Shown here piece after piece: positions 1 through 6,062 of a stretch of 14,416 bases of DNA (the first letter of the stretch is position 1; each line of letters starts with the position of its first letter). This DNA comes from Actinobacteria bacterium 13_1_40CM_66_12 (lineage in GTDB: Bacteria > Chloroflexota > Dormibacteria > Dormibacterales > Dormibacteraceae). The notes under the pieces were generated by a model. That model was not told the DNA's origin. It did no database searches and worked only from the letters and a program-made list of their open reading frames with translations. The stretch lies in contig MNEW01000007.1 of the NCBI GenBank assembly GCA_001917895.1, forward strand, positions 1-14,416, written 5' to 3'. The translations under genes were made by a program, and so were the position numbers.

Positions 1-600
1 CATGAAAAAGCCGCCGGTCACGAGCAAGGCGCCCTTCCACAGCGAGAACGCCAGCGGGAGCAGGTTTGGGTTGGTGAGGTTGGGCTGCACGGCGAGCATG
101 CCCACGGCCCAGATGTCCTGGATGACGAGCACCCCTAGCGTGATGCGGCCTGGCAGCGTGTCGAGCTCGAACTTGTCGTTGAGCAGCTTGACGACCACCA
201 ACGTGCTGGACAGGCTCATGCAAGCCGCGAGGTAGAGCAGCGCGTAATTGCCGCTGGAGTTGCGCACGCCGAGCAGGTAAAAGAAGCCGAGGCCGAGGGC
301 GATGCAGATCGGGACCTGCAGAGCCCCGGTGAGCAGCACGGGCAGGCCGGCGGAGGCTAGCTTCTTGAGATCGATCTCGAGGCCGATGATGAAAAGCAGA
401 AGGATCAGGCCGATCTCCGCGACGGTCTGGATGCTCTCCTTGTTCTGCACCCAGTTGAACCCGACCGGACCGATGACGACACCGGTCACCAGGTAAGCGA
501 GGATCAGCGGCTGGCGCAGCCTCCAGCCGAGTACAGCGAGCACCGCCGCGACGGCGATGCTGATTCCGATGCTCGACAGGAGGTCGCTTGGAACGGTCAC
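1..600 (-). CDS. Kef-type cation/proton antiporter, CPA2 family (partial, N-terminal 200 aa)
   Basis: This is the N-terminal part of a monovalent cation/proton antiporter (Na_H_Exchanger domain, CPA2/Kef branch), an inner-membrane exchanger of K+ or Na+ for H+. The 200 visible residues form alternating hydrophobic helices. They include the family-typical GLILLLFIIGLEID near residues 68-81, a SLSSTLVVVKLL helix near 128-139 and VLVIQDIWAV near 155-164, whose Asp matches the conserved transport Asp of Kef proteins. The start is a GTG at 600-598 that overlaps the TGA of the upstream SDR gene (599-597) in a GTGA arrangement, so translation is probably coupled. The C-terminus, including any RCK/TrkA-N regulatory domain, lies beyond the left edge. 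The family is confident; the ion and the regulation cannot be judged. Confidence 0.9.
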   Translation of the reverse strand, partial: MTVPSDLLSSIGISIAVAAVLAVLGWRLRQPLILAYLVTGVVIGPVGFNWVQNKESIQTVAEIGLILLLFIIGLEIDLKKLASAGLPVLLTGALQVPICIALGLGFFYLLGVRNSSGNYALLYLAACMSLSSTLVVVKLLNDKFELDTLPGRITLGVLVIQDIWAVGMLAVQPNLTNPNLLPLAFSLWKGALLVTGGFFM

Positions 601-1400
601 TTTGCGGGTGCCGGAACTGGGGCGTCCCAACGCGCGCGGAGGGCGTCGGCCTCAACCGGGTCGCCGACGATCAGGAACCGTGGATGGTGCAGTCCGTCGA
701 TGAGGCTCGCCGCGAGCTGGTCGAAAACCTTGGCGCCTTCCTCAGCCCCCAGACCGCCGCTCAACCACCGGCCCATTCCGCGGGTGCGCGTGTTCTGGCC
801 GATGCGCGGGCTGCGCGAGCCGAGACAAAACAGCGAAACGACGACCCCGCTGCCGTTGGTCTGGCGCGCGAGTGCCTGAGTGAAGGTGGCGAGCGCCGCC
901 TGGCCAGTGTCGTAAGGGATCGTCATCGGGTCAGCCGGGACGAGGCCGCCGTACGAGACCGCGTTGATGATGTGGCCTGATCCGCGCTCCGTCATGTGGG
1001 GAAGGAATGCGGTGCTCGTCCGCACCGCGCCGAGGAGGTTGGTCTCGAGCATCCAGCTCCAGTCCTTGCTCGATATCCGATCGAGCTTGCCTTGCAGCAA
1101 CACACCGGCGGCGTTGACGAGGATGTCCACGCGACCCATGGCTTTGATCGAGTCGCGCGCCAGCGAGCGGACGGAGGAGTCGCTGCGGACATCGGTCGAC
1201 AGGGCGATGGCGGACTCGCTCGTGCCGAGTTTGAGGATCTCGCCGACGGTGCGGTCCATGCGCGGCTCGTCGAAATCGGCGACGACTATGTTGGCGCCTT
1301 GCCTCGCCATCGCCTTGGCGACAGCGCGACCCACGCCGCTGCCGCCACCCGTGACGAGGGCCACCTTGTTCCAGAGTCCGCCTCGGGCCGGCCCGTCCAT
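597..1400 (-). CDS. Short-chain dehydrogenase/reductase with substituted catalytic lysine
   Basis: A 267-aa classical-SDR Rossmann protein. Visible motifs are the dinucleotide-binding TGGGSGVG (17-24), acidic residues after beta-2 (ADFD, 41-44) that favour NAD(H) over NADP(H), NAAG (96-99), the structural Asn121 in NLLG, Ser149 and Tyr163. The catalytic lysine of YxxxK is Gln167 (YDTGQ; codon CAG at 902-900), one base away from AAG. Spacing from Ser149 to Tyr163 is one residue longer than usual. The fold assignment is firm, but ordinary oxidoreductase activity is doubtful and no substrate can be named. It lies 45 nt after the DUF3052-like gene and overlaps the antiporter by 4 nt, so it is probably the fourth gene of the operon. 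The ATG at 1400 has no obvious Shine-Dalgarno (preceding bases ctgtttag). Confidence 0.9.
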   Translation of the reverse strand: MDGPARGGLWNKVALVTGGGSGVGRAVAKAMARQGANIVVADFDEPRMDRTVGEILKLGTSESAIALSTDVRSDSSVRSLARDSIKAMGRVDILVNAAGVLLQGKLDRISSKDWSWMLETNLLGAVRTSTAFLPHMTERGSGHIINAVSYGGLVPADPMTIPYDTGQAALATFTQALARQTNGSGVVVSLFCLGSRSPRIGQNTRTRGMGRWLSGGLGAEEGAKVFDQLAASLIDGLHHPRFLIVGDPVEADALRARWDAPVPAPAK

Positions 1401-1445
1401 CTAAACAGCCGTGATACTAGCCAGCGCCGCCGGGGATCTGAATGG

Positions 1446-1946
1446 CTACGTCTTTTTGAAGCGCAGCGCGGTCCAGGTGTCGTCGAGCTTGACGAAGGCG
1501 ACAGGCTTGTACCCGGTCTCTCCGGTGAACTCCCCGAGCACGTCGCGCTTCGTCCACCAGGGCGTGGCGGGCAGGTCGGTCGCTCCCTTGGTGGCGCCAC
1601 CCTTCGGGTAAGCGATCCACAGCAGCCCGTCCGGCTTGACGGCTTTGATGGCCGACGGCCCGAGAGCTCGAAGCTCGTCGACGTTGTTCACGAAGAGCTG
1701 GACCACGTCATAGAGGGTCGAGTCCTTCAGCGCCGTGAAGAGGTCCGCCGGAGCGGGCGCCAGGATCATCAGGTAACCCGGGGGCGCGTTGATGACCGCG
1801 ACGTGGTGATTCGGCGCGAGGCGGAGCTTCTTCGCGAGCGCCGAGAGGCCGGGTGAATCCTGGCCCAGCGCGAGCAGCGATCGCTGCGATTCGAGGTGGC
1901 GCAATCCGAGAGCTACTGTAGCGGGAAGGGTGGCTGCCACCACCAC
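1446..1946 (-). CDS. DUF3052-like hypothetical protein
   Basis: A soluble protein of up to 166 aa with no signal peptide or membrane helix. The order of features recalls DUF3052 proteins: an N-terminal KKLRLAPNHHVAVINAPPGY segment, a central VVQLFVNNVDELRAL strand-helix, KPDGLLWIAYPKGG, and a C-terminal VKLDDTWTALRF. That family has no established biochemical role, and the match here is from memory and moderate. The ATG at 1946 would overlap the upstream molybdoenzyme gene by 34 nt. The first residues (MVVAATLPATVALGL) look out-of-frame, so a TTG at 1904-1902, just after the upstream stop at 1913, is a credible alternative start. Position in the operon suggests co-expression with the redox genes rather than a defined function. 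Confidence 0.75.
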   Translation of the reverse strand: MVVAATLPATVALGLRHLESQRSLLALGQDSPGLSALAKKLRLAPNHHVAVINAPPGYLMILAPAPADLFTALKDSTLYDVVQLFVNNVDELRALGPSAIKAVKPDGLLWIAYPKGGATKGATDLPATPWWTKRDVLGEFTGETGYKPVAFVKLDDTWTALRFKKT

Positions 1947-2875
1947 GGTTGATCATCGAGCTCGATGGCGACGACCCACTTCACCCACGCAAAGCCGCGC
2001 TGGCCAGGCACGACCAGGCGAGCCGGATAGCCGAGGCCGGCGTCGAGCTCGCTGCCGGCCATTCGGGTCGCCAGCAGCAGGCGCCCGGCATCGTCGAGCC
2101 GGAAACGCCGGCTGTAGCCGGTGATCGACCGGACGTTCAGGCTCGAGGCTGTGCCCGTTGCGCCGGGCAGCAGGCGTGCGAGCAGTGCTCCCTCCCACAC
2201 CTGCTCGGAGTACCAGCCTCCCGTGCAGTCGATCACCGCCGAGATGCGATCCGAGTACCCGACCAGCTCTTCGTAGGTCCACGCCTTCGTCCCAACGACA
2301 AGTCGCCACGCAGCAACGTCGACCGCCGGCACGCTGTCGAACATCCATGTCGTGGCGATCGGGTGGGCGGCGTGAAACGATCCCGTGGGCGCGCGCCTTG
2401 CCGAGGGCAGCAGTGCGACCGCGAGGCCCGCCGACCCGGCGAGCAGGCCGCCTTTGAGAAAGCTGCGGCGCTCGAGGTCTGTGGCTCTCAGCCGGAGCGG
2501 CCGAGCCACCAGGTGCCAGAGAAGGAACGGGATCACGCAGACGGCGGCGCCGACGTGAAAGTCCATCGCAGTCAGGTAGCCGACGTCGGGATGACCGGCG
2601 GCGTGCAACAGCCCGAAAACGATCGACACGGCGACCCCGAACGCGAGCACGAACGAGGCCCACTTGAGCGTGCGAGGCCGGCGTAACCCCCGCTTCGCTA
2701 CCACAGACTTCCACGGCACCAGCAGCACGATCGCGACACCGGCGGCCGCATGCAGCAGGAGAACGGCCCGAGCCGGCTGGCCCGACAACTCGAACGCTAC
2801 CCACCCGCTGGCAAAGGCCAGCGCGAGCAGGAAGAGCAATGCCAGGTTGGTGATTCGGCCTGTGGCGCTATTCAT
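1913..2875 (-). CDS. Membrane molybdopterin oxidoreductase: cytochrome-b-like helices fused to a sulfite-oxidase-type domain
   Basis: A 320-aa two-part protein. The N-terminus has four predicted helices (about 8-30, 36-55, 71-94, 106-126) with helix-associated His42, His91, His95, His107 and His121, so it could bind haem b. An ERRSFLKGG segment (135-143) followed by a hydrophobic run to about 156 resembles a twin-arginine signal, here internal rather than N-terminal. The C-terminus (about 170-310) is an oxidoreductase molybdopterin-binding domain of the sulfite oxidase/MsrP class, with DCTGGWYS (Cys217 the likely Mo ligand) and GYPARLVVPGQRGFAWVKW. The Moco domain is probably outside the membrane and exchanges electrons with the quinone pool through the helices. 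It starts 3 nt after the sulfocyanin-like gene. The natural substrate is unknown; a MsrP/MsrQ-like repair role is one possibility. Confidence 0.88.
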   Translation of the reverse strand: MNSATGRITNLALLFLLALAFASGWVAFELSGQPARAVLLLHAAAGVAIVLLVPWKSVVAKRGLRRPRTLKWASFVLAFGVAVSIVFGLLHAAGHPDVGYLTAMDFHVGAAVCVIPFLLWHLVARPLRLRATDLERRSFLKGGLLAGSAGLAVALLPSARRAPTGSFHAAHPIATTWMFDSVPAVDVAAWRLVVGTKAWTYEELVGYSDRISAVIDCTGGWYSEQVWEGALLARLLPGATGTASSLNVRSITGYSRRFRLDDAGRLLLATRMAGSELDAGLGYPARLVVPGQRGFAWVKWVVAIELDDQPWWWQPPFPLQ

Positions 2876-2878
2876 GTC

Positions 2879-3397
2879 TCAGGCTTCGGCCTTGATCGCC
2901 GGGGCGCCACCCGCCGTGATCTCGAGATCGGCCCACATGCCGCTCGCCTCGTTCCCGCCCACGAGCGAGGCGATCCGATAGCTGCCCAACGTCGATGGGC
3001 TGAAGACGAACGTCGCCGATCTCCCCGGGTCGAGGCCGCGCGTGGGATCCGGCGTCGACCACCCCGGCTCGACCGGGCTGATGTCTTTGCTGCCGTGAAC
3101 GACGGCGCACGAGTTGGGGACGGTCCCGCGGTTCTCGCACTGCACCGTCACCTGCCATCCCACCGGGATGCTGATGACCAGAGTCCCGTCGCGATACCCG
3201 TTGTAGTTGAACTGGTAGTCGCCGGCCGGGTAGCCCGCGATGAGCGTGATCACAACGGCACGTGCGGACGCATCGGAATGGATGTAAGCCTTCGGGTCGG
3301 GCGGGTTACCAGGGCCCGTTCCAGTCAACGGATCGCACGCCGCACCCGCGAGCATCGCGAATCCAAGGCATCCGGCCACGGCCCATCTGAGGCCCAT
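2879..3397 (-). CDS. Sulfocyanin-like lipoprotein with copper ligands replaced
   Basis: The ATG at 3397 gives a 172-aa protein with a lipoprotein signal (hydrophobic core, lipobox LAGAAC, Cys21). A start further upstream would add 60 non-signal residues and run across the divergent gene, so it was rejected. The mature part looks like a cupredoxin of the sulfocyanin type: FNYNGYRDGTLVISIPVGW (about 63-81), VQCENRGTVPNSCAVV (85-100) and YRIASLVGGNEASGMW (140-155). Recalled sulfocyanins have PHN in the second segment and C-x4-H-x4-M in the third. Here these positions are Asn95, Ser144, Asn149 and Met154, so only Met remains. Cys87 and Cys97 could form a disulfide. It is the first gene of the operon, 3 nt before the molybdoenzyme, which suggests an extracytoplasmic partner or scaffold. 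Binding of type-1 copper looks unlikely. Confidence 0.72.
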   Translation of the reverse strand: MGLRWAVAGCLGFAMLAGAACDPLTGTGPGNPPDPKAYIHSDASARAVVITLIAGYPAGDYQFNYNGYRDGTLVISIPVGWQVTVQCENRGTVPNSCAVVHGSKDISPVEPGWSTPDPTRGLDPGRSATFVFSPSTLGSYRIASLVGGNEASGMWADLEITAGGAPAIKAEA

Positions 3398-3407
3398 GCG
3401 AAGTTGC

Positions 3408-3416
3408 GAATATGAT
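3408..3416. promoter_or_regulatory. Candidate overlapping divergent -10 elements
   Basis: The two divergent genes start only 28 nt apart (3397 minus, 3426 plus). The only AT-rich patch between them is aatatgat. On the plus strand TATGAT (3411-3416) lies 9 nt before the ATG at 3426. On the minus strand CATATT (3413-3408) lies 10 nt before the ATG at 3397. If both are -10 boxes, the transcripts would be nearly leaderless, which agrees with the lack of a Shine-Dalgarno in front of the minus-strand gene. No convincing -35 was seen. The evidence is position and composition only. Confidence 0.3.
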
Positions 3417-3425
3417 CCCACTGAG

Positions 3426-3659
3426 ATGGGCGACCCACCCAAGAGCGCGCCGCGGCTGCTTGTTTGGTGGGAGTCGCTCGAGACCTGGCTGCAGCTCGTG
3501 ATCTCGTTTCCGATCTTCGCGATCCTCATGCTGCTGATCAACATAGGACCATTCAGCCAGCCGCTCGGGCGATCCATTTTCTACGGGGTGTTCGAAGGGG
3601 CGGTGCTAAGCGGCGGGCTCGCGGTGGCGACGGCCACCGAGCGCGGCCGCCGCCGCTGA
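3426..3659 (+). CDS. Small two-helix membrane protein
   Basis: A 77-aa hypothetical protein. A short N-terminus with two Trp residues (LLVWWES) leads to helix one (about 21-43, WLQLVISFPIFAILMLLINI) and helix two (about 50-70), ending in a basic tail TERGRRR. The charge pattern suggests the tail is cytoplasmic. ATG 3426 is chosen because the upstream in-frame start at 3396 would read through the divergent gene's start and lacks sensible sequence. No family is recognised. It lies 21 nt before the universal stress protein gene on the same strand and may be transcribed with it. Confidence 0.6.
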   Translation: MGDPPKSAPRLLVWWESLETWLQLVISFPIFAILMLLINIGPFSQPLGRSIFYGVFEGAVLSGGLAVATATERGRRR

Positions 3660-3666
3660 TTTCATA

Positions 3667-3675
3667 GGGGGAAGG
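3667..3675 (+). promoter_or_regulatory. Ribosome binding site for the universal stress protein
   Basis: The purine run GGGGGAAGG ends 5 nt before the ATG at 3681. It is one of the few strong Shine-Dalgarno sequences in the window and fixes that start. Confidence 0.6.
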
Positions 3676-3680
3676 CGCCG

Positions 3681-4133
3681 ATGGCGACACGAAGCTCGAC
3701 GGTGAAGCGGATCGTCATCGGCGTGGACGGTTCCGACGCGGGCAAGCATGCGCTCGAGTGGACTGCGCGGCTGGCAAAGTCGATGGGCTCGCAGGTCATC
3801 GCGGTCTACGCACTCGACATACCGGTTGCGCTGCCGGATCCGTACACGATGCCGCTGTATCTCGACGACGAGGTGCGGCGCGGAATCGAGTCGGACTTCG
3901 TGAACAAATGGTGCCGCCCACTGAAAACGGCCGGCGTTCGCTACCGAGCGATCCTCCAGGATGGGCGGCCGGCGACGGTGATCATGGACGTCGCGGACAA
4001 GGAAAAAGCCGACCTCATCGTCCTCGGCCGGCGCGGGCGCGGAGAGGTTGCCGAACTGCTGCTCGGGAGCGTGAGCCACGAGGTGGTCCTTCATTCCAGG
4101 CACCCGGTTCTCCTCGTGCCCCGCAAGGCCTGA
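3681..4133 (+). CDS. Universal stress protein, UspA family
   Basis: A 150-aa single-domain USP, the usual family length. It begins with KRIVIGVDGSDAGKHAL (9-25), with the conserved Asp15. It ends with the nucleotide-binding loop GRRGRG followed by GS (G116, G119, G129-S130), which fits the G-x2-G-x9-G-S/T pattern of ATP-binding USPs, and HPVLLVPRKA. The protein is cytoplasmic. It probably binds ATP as a stress-responsive regulator or chaperone-like factor, but no partner can be named. The M50 protease gene starts 5 nt after its stop, so the two are almost certainly co-transcribed. Confidence 0.93.
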   Translation: MATRSSTVKRIVIGVDGSDAGKHALEWTARLAKSMGSQVIAVYALDIPVALPDPYTMPLYLDDEVRRGIESDFVNKWCRPLKTAGVRYRAILQDGRPATVIMDVADKEKADLIVLGRRGRGEVAELLLGSVSHEVVLHSRHPVLLVPRKA

Positions 4134-4138
4134 ACCGG

Positions 4139-5299
4139 GTGGCCTCCTCGATACGGCTCGGGCGGATTTTCGGGATCGAGATCGGGATCAACTGGAGCCT
4201 CGTCTTCGTCTTCGCGCTCATCTCGTGGACCGTCGCGACCGAGGTCCTTCCCATCGACGTTCCCGGCCAGCCGGCGTTGGCGTACTGGGCGGCCGGCGTC
4301 GCCGGAAGCATTGCGTTCTATGCCTGCCTCCTCGCGCACGAGCTCGCCCACGCGCTCGTCGCGAGGCGCTTTGGCGTCAAGGTCGGGGGCATCACCCTCT
4401 GGCTGTTTGGCGGCGTTTCAAGGCTTGATGGCGAGCCCCCGAGCGCCCGTGCCGAAGGGCTGATCGCGGGCGTCGGCCCGCTGACGAGCCTGGCGGTGGC
4501 GCTGCTCGCCTTGGTGCTTTCGCTGCTTCCCCTCCCCGCGCTCGTTGCCGATCTGTTCGCTTGGCTTGCGTTTGTCAACGTCGCCCTCGCCGTGTTCAAT
4601 CTCGTCCCGGCCTTTCCGCTCGACGGCGGCCGCCTCCTCAGCTCTTTCTTCTGGAGGCGGTCGGGCAGCAGGCAGAGGGGAGTTCACAGCGCGGTACAGA
4701 TCGGCCGCGTGTTCGCGTACCTGATGATCGCATTCGGGGTCTTCGAGCTTTTCACAGGCGCGGTCCTGAATGGAATCTGGATCGCGTTCGTGGGTTGGTT
4801 CCTGCTGTCTGCCGGCAGCTCCGAGGAAGCCGGGACCGCGGTCCGCGGCATCCTGCGGTCGGTGCCGGTGTCGGCGGCGATGTCGTCGCCGGTGGTCACT
4901 GTCCCAGACTGGCTGACGGTCGACCAGTTCCTGGAGTCGATCGCACCGCTGCACGCGTTCACGACATATCCGATTCACGATCCCTCCGGCAAGCTGACGG
5001 GGATCGTTCGCCTCGGCGACCTGATGAGGATGCCCGCGGCGGCTCGGGCACAGGAACGGCTGAAGGACCGCGCCCGTCCCATCGCGGAGGTGCCGGTGAG
5101 CCGGCCGGACGAAGATCTCGCCGTACTCATCCAACGAGTCGGCGCGGCGCTGGACCTCCGTGTGCTCGTGTTCGACAAGGGCGAGCTCGTGGGCATCGTG
5201 TCGCCGGTCGACATTGCGAGGCTGCTCGCGGTCAGGCAGGCGCTTGCCGGTCGGGCGCCGCGAGCGGGAGCAGCGGGTACGACGCCAGGGGCCGCGTGA
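4139..5299 (+). CDS. Site-2 (M50) intramembrane metalloprotease with tandem CBS domains
   Basis: A 386-aa polytopic protease. The zinc site is visible as HELAH (67-71) and NLVPAFPLDGG (154-164, Asp162 the third ligand). Surrounding helices lie at about 17-36, 50-75, 82-92, 106-135, 139-158, 187-205 and 207-226. Two CBS modules follow (about 242-300 and 314-366; VSAAMSSPVVTV and GELVGIVSPVDIARLL), a common arrangement in bacterial S2P subfamily proteins that may sense nucleotides. The start is GTG 4139, 5 nt after the USP stop. The open frame continues upstream to 3758, but that stretch is antisense-like noise over usp. The stop overlaps the next GTG start (GTGA, 5296-5299). It probably cleaves membrane-anchored regulators; the substrate is unknown. 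Confidence 0.93.
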   Translation: MASSIRLGRIFGIEIGINWSLVFVFALISWTVATEVLPIDVPGQPALAYWAAGVAGSIAFYACLLAHELAHALVARRFGVKVGGITLWLFGGVSRLDGEPPSARAEGLIAGVGPLTSLAVALLALVLSLLPLPALVADLFAWLAFVNVALAVFNLVPAFPLDGGRLLSSFFWRRSGSRQRGVHSAVQIGRVFAYLMIAFGVFELFTGAVLNGIWIAFVGWFLLSAGSSEEAGTAVRGILRSVPVSAAMSSPVVTVPDWLTVDQFLESIAPLHAFTTYPIHDPSGKLTGIVRLGDLMRMPAAARAQERLKDRARPIAEVPVSRPDEDLAVLIQRVGAALDLRVLVFDKGELVGIVSPVDIARLLAVRQALAGRAPRAGAAGTTPGAA

Positions 5300-5772
5300 T
5301 CGCACGATCGCTGTGGACCGTCGCGGTTGTGCTTCTAATCGCCGGCTGCACGTCTGGCTCAAGCTCGACGTTCAGCCCGAACAGCGCCTCAGTCGACTCG
5401 AGCTATTCCTGTCCTGTTGGCGCGAGCAACGTCCATTACGACCTGCACGGCACGATCGACGTCCACAACGGCACGTCCAAGGCTGTGTCGATCTCGAGCG
5501 TCGACGCCACCCTCACCCTTGCCGCCGTCAAGGGAGCGTGGCTCCAGAAGGTCGGCGACAGGTACGACGCCGGCAACATCACATTCACGCCGGCGGAAGT
5601 CGCCGCCGGGGCGAACGCCACTCTCGTCGTGACGATTCCGACCGCGTGCACCGGCCGCGCCGCCACCTCGCCGGTGGCGTCGGGAGACTACGTGGTGGGC
5701 TTCACGATGATCACGTCCGCGGGCACATTCAAGCTCGACAGCAAGGACCGGCACCGCATCTCGACCGGCTGA
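5296..5772 (+). CDS. Putative lipoprotein
   Basis: A 158-aa protein starting at GTG 5296, which overlaps the protease stop by 4 nt. The N-terminus IARSLWTVAVVLLIAGC is a lipoprotein signal with lipobox IAGC (Cys18), followed by a Ser/Thr-rich linker. The rest looks like a compact beta-sandwich: alternating strands such as VHYDLHGTIDVHNGT, ATLTLAAVKG and NATLVVTIPTAC, a Cys39/Cys117-type pair that could be disulfide bonded, and a C-terminal GTFKLDSKDRHRISTG. No family is recognised. Coupling to the S2P protease suggests that the two are made together, and it may act at the outer face of the membrane near the protease. That role is inferred. Confidence 0.8.
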   Translation: MIARSLWTVAVVLLIAGCTSGSSSTFSPNSASVDSSYSCPVGASNVHYDLHGTIDVHNGTSKAVSISSVDATLTLAAVKGAWLQKVGDRYDAGNITFTPAEVAAGANATLVVTIPTACTGRAATSPVASGDYVVGFTMITSAGTFKLDSKDRHRISTG

Positions 5773-5778
5773 GCCGTA

Positions 5779-5809
5779 CATTCGACGGTTTTCAAAACCA
5801 TTCAACGGT
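5779..5809. repeat. Direct repeat with 20-bp period and inverted repeat in a promoter-sized gap
   Basis: Two copies of an 11-mer, cattcgacggt (5779-5789) and cattcaacggt (5799-5809), start exactly 20 bp apart, about two helical turns. Between them lies the perfect inverted repeat GGTTTT-c-AAAACC (5787-5799). The site sits in the 89-nt gap between the lipoprotein stop and the small-protein/patatin operon. It could be a regulator-binding site or a weak terminator of the upstream operon. Confidence 0.35.
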
Positions 5810-5847
5810 GGTAGCGGAACCGCCTCCTGAAAAGCGTTTTACTGACT

Positions 5848-5853
5848 AAGGAG
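5848..5853 (+). promoter_or_regulatory. Ribosome binding site for the 66-aa protein
   Basis: AAGGAG lies 8 nt before ATG 5862 and 5 nt before the adjacent GTG 5859, which favours the ATG as start. Confidence 0.6.
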
Positions 5854-5861
5854 ACGGTGTG

Positions 5862-6062
5862 ATGAGAAAAGTAAAGACGGACCCTGATCTTCAGTCTCAG
5901 CTCGAGTCTCTGCTCGACCAGGTGTGGCGATCCGAGGCCGATTGGCGCCTGTGGGACCGCGTTGATGCCGTGGTCATGATGGAATCGCTTCGGGCGAAGC
6001 GCGCCAAGCGCGTCCAGGTGGAGTTCCATTCGCCTGAATCGGCGCCTCAAAATGCTGCCTGA
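5862..6062 (+). CDS. Small charged helical protein of unknown function
   Basis: A 66-aa protein with a strong Shine-Dalgarno (AAGGAG at 5848-5853). Residues about 8-48 are helix-prone and rich in charge, Leu and Trp (LESLLDQVWRSEADWRLWDR, then a basic LRAKRAKR). There is no signal peptide or membrane helix. No family is recognised. Its 3' end overlaps the patatin gene start by 11 nt, so the two are translationally linked and may work together, for example as lipase and small partner; that is speculation. Confidence 0.72.
   Translation: MRKVKTDPDLQSQLESLLDQVWRSEADWRLWDRVDAVVMMESLRAKRAKRVQVEFHSPESAPQNAA

Noticed and set aside
996..1856. Long plus-strand open frame opposite the SDR and DUF3052-like genes
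   Set aside because: It is antisense to two genes with clear family motifs; its composition is Arg/Ala/Gly/His-rich with no recognisable domain, typical of GC-rich shadow frames.
1949..2686. Long plus-strand open frame opposite the molybdoenzyme
   Set aside because: It mirrors the codons of the Moco protein, with Arg/Gln/Gly-rich low-information sequence.
3398..3577. 60-residue N-terminal extension of the sulfocyanin-like protein
   Set aside because: It would bury the lipoprotein signal inside the protein and overlap the divergent small membrane gene; the lipobox start at 3397 is far better.
3758..4138. 127-residue N-terminal extension of the M50 protease
   Set aside because: It overlaps the universal stress protein gene in another frame and has no protease-like content; GTG 4139 fits the family start.
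4418..5362. Minus-strand 314-aa open frame opposite the M50 protease
   Set aside because: The opposite strand encodes HExxH and LDGG motifs and CBS domains; this frame is Arg/His/Asp-rich noise.
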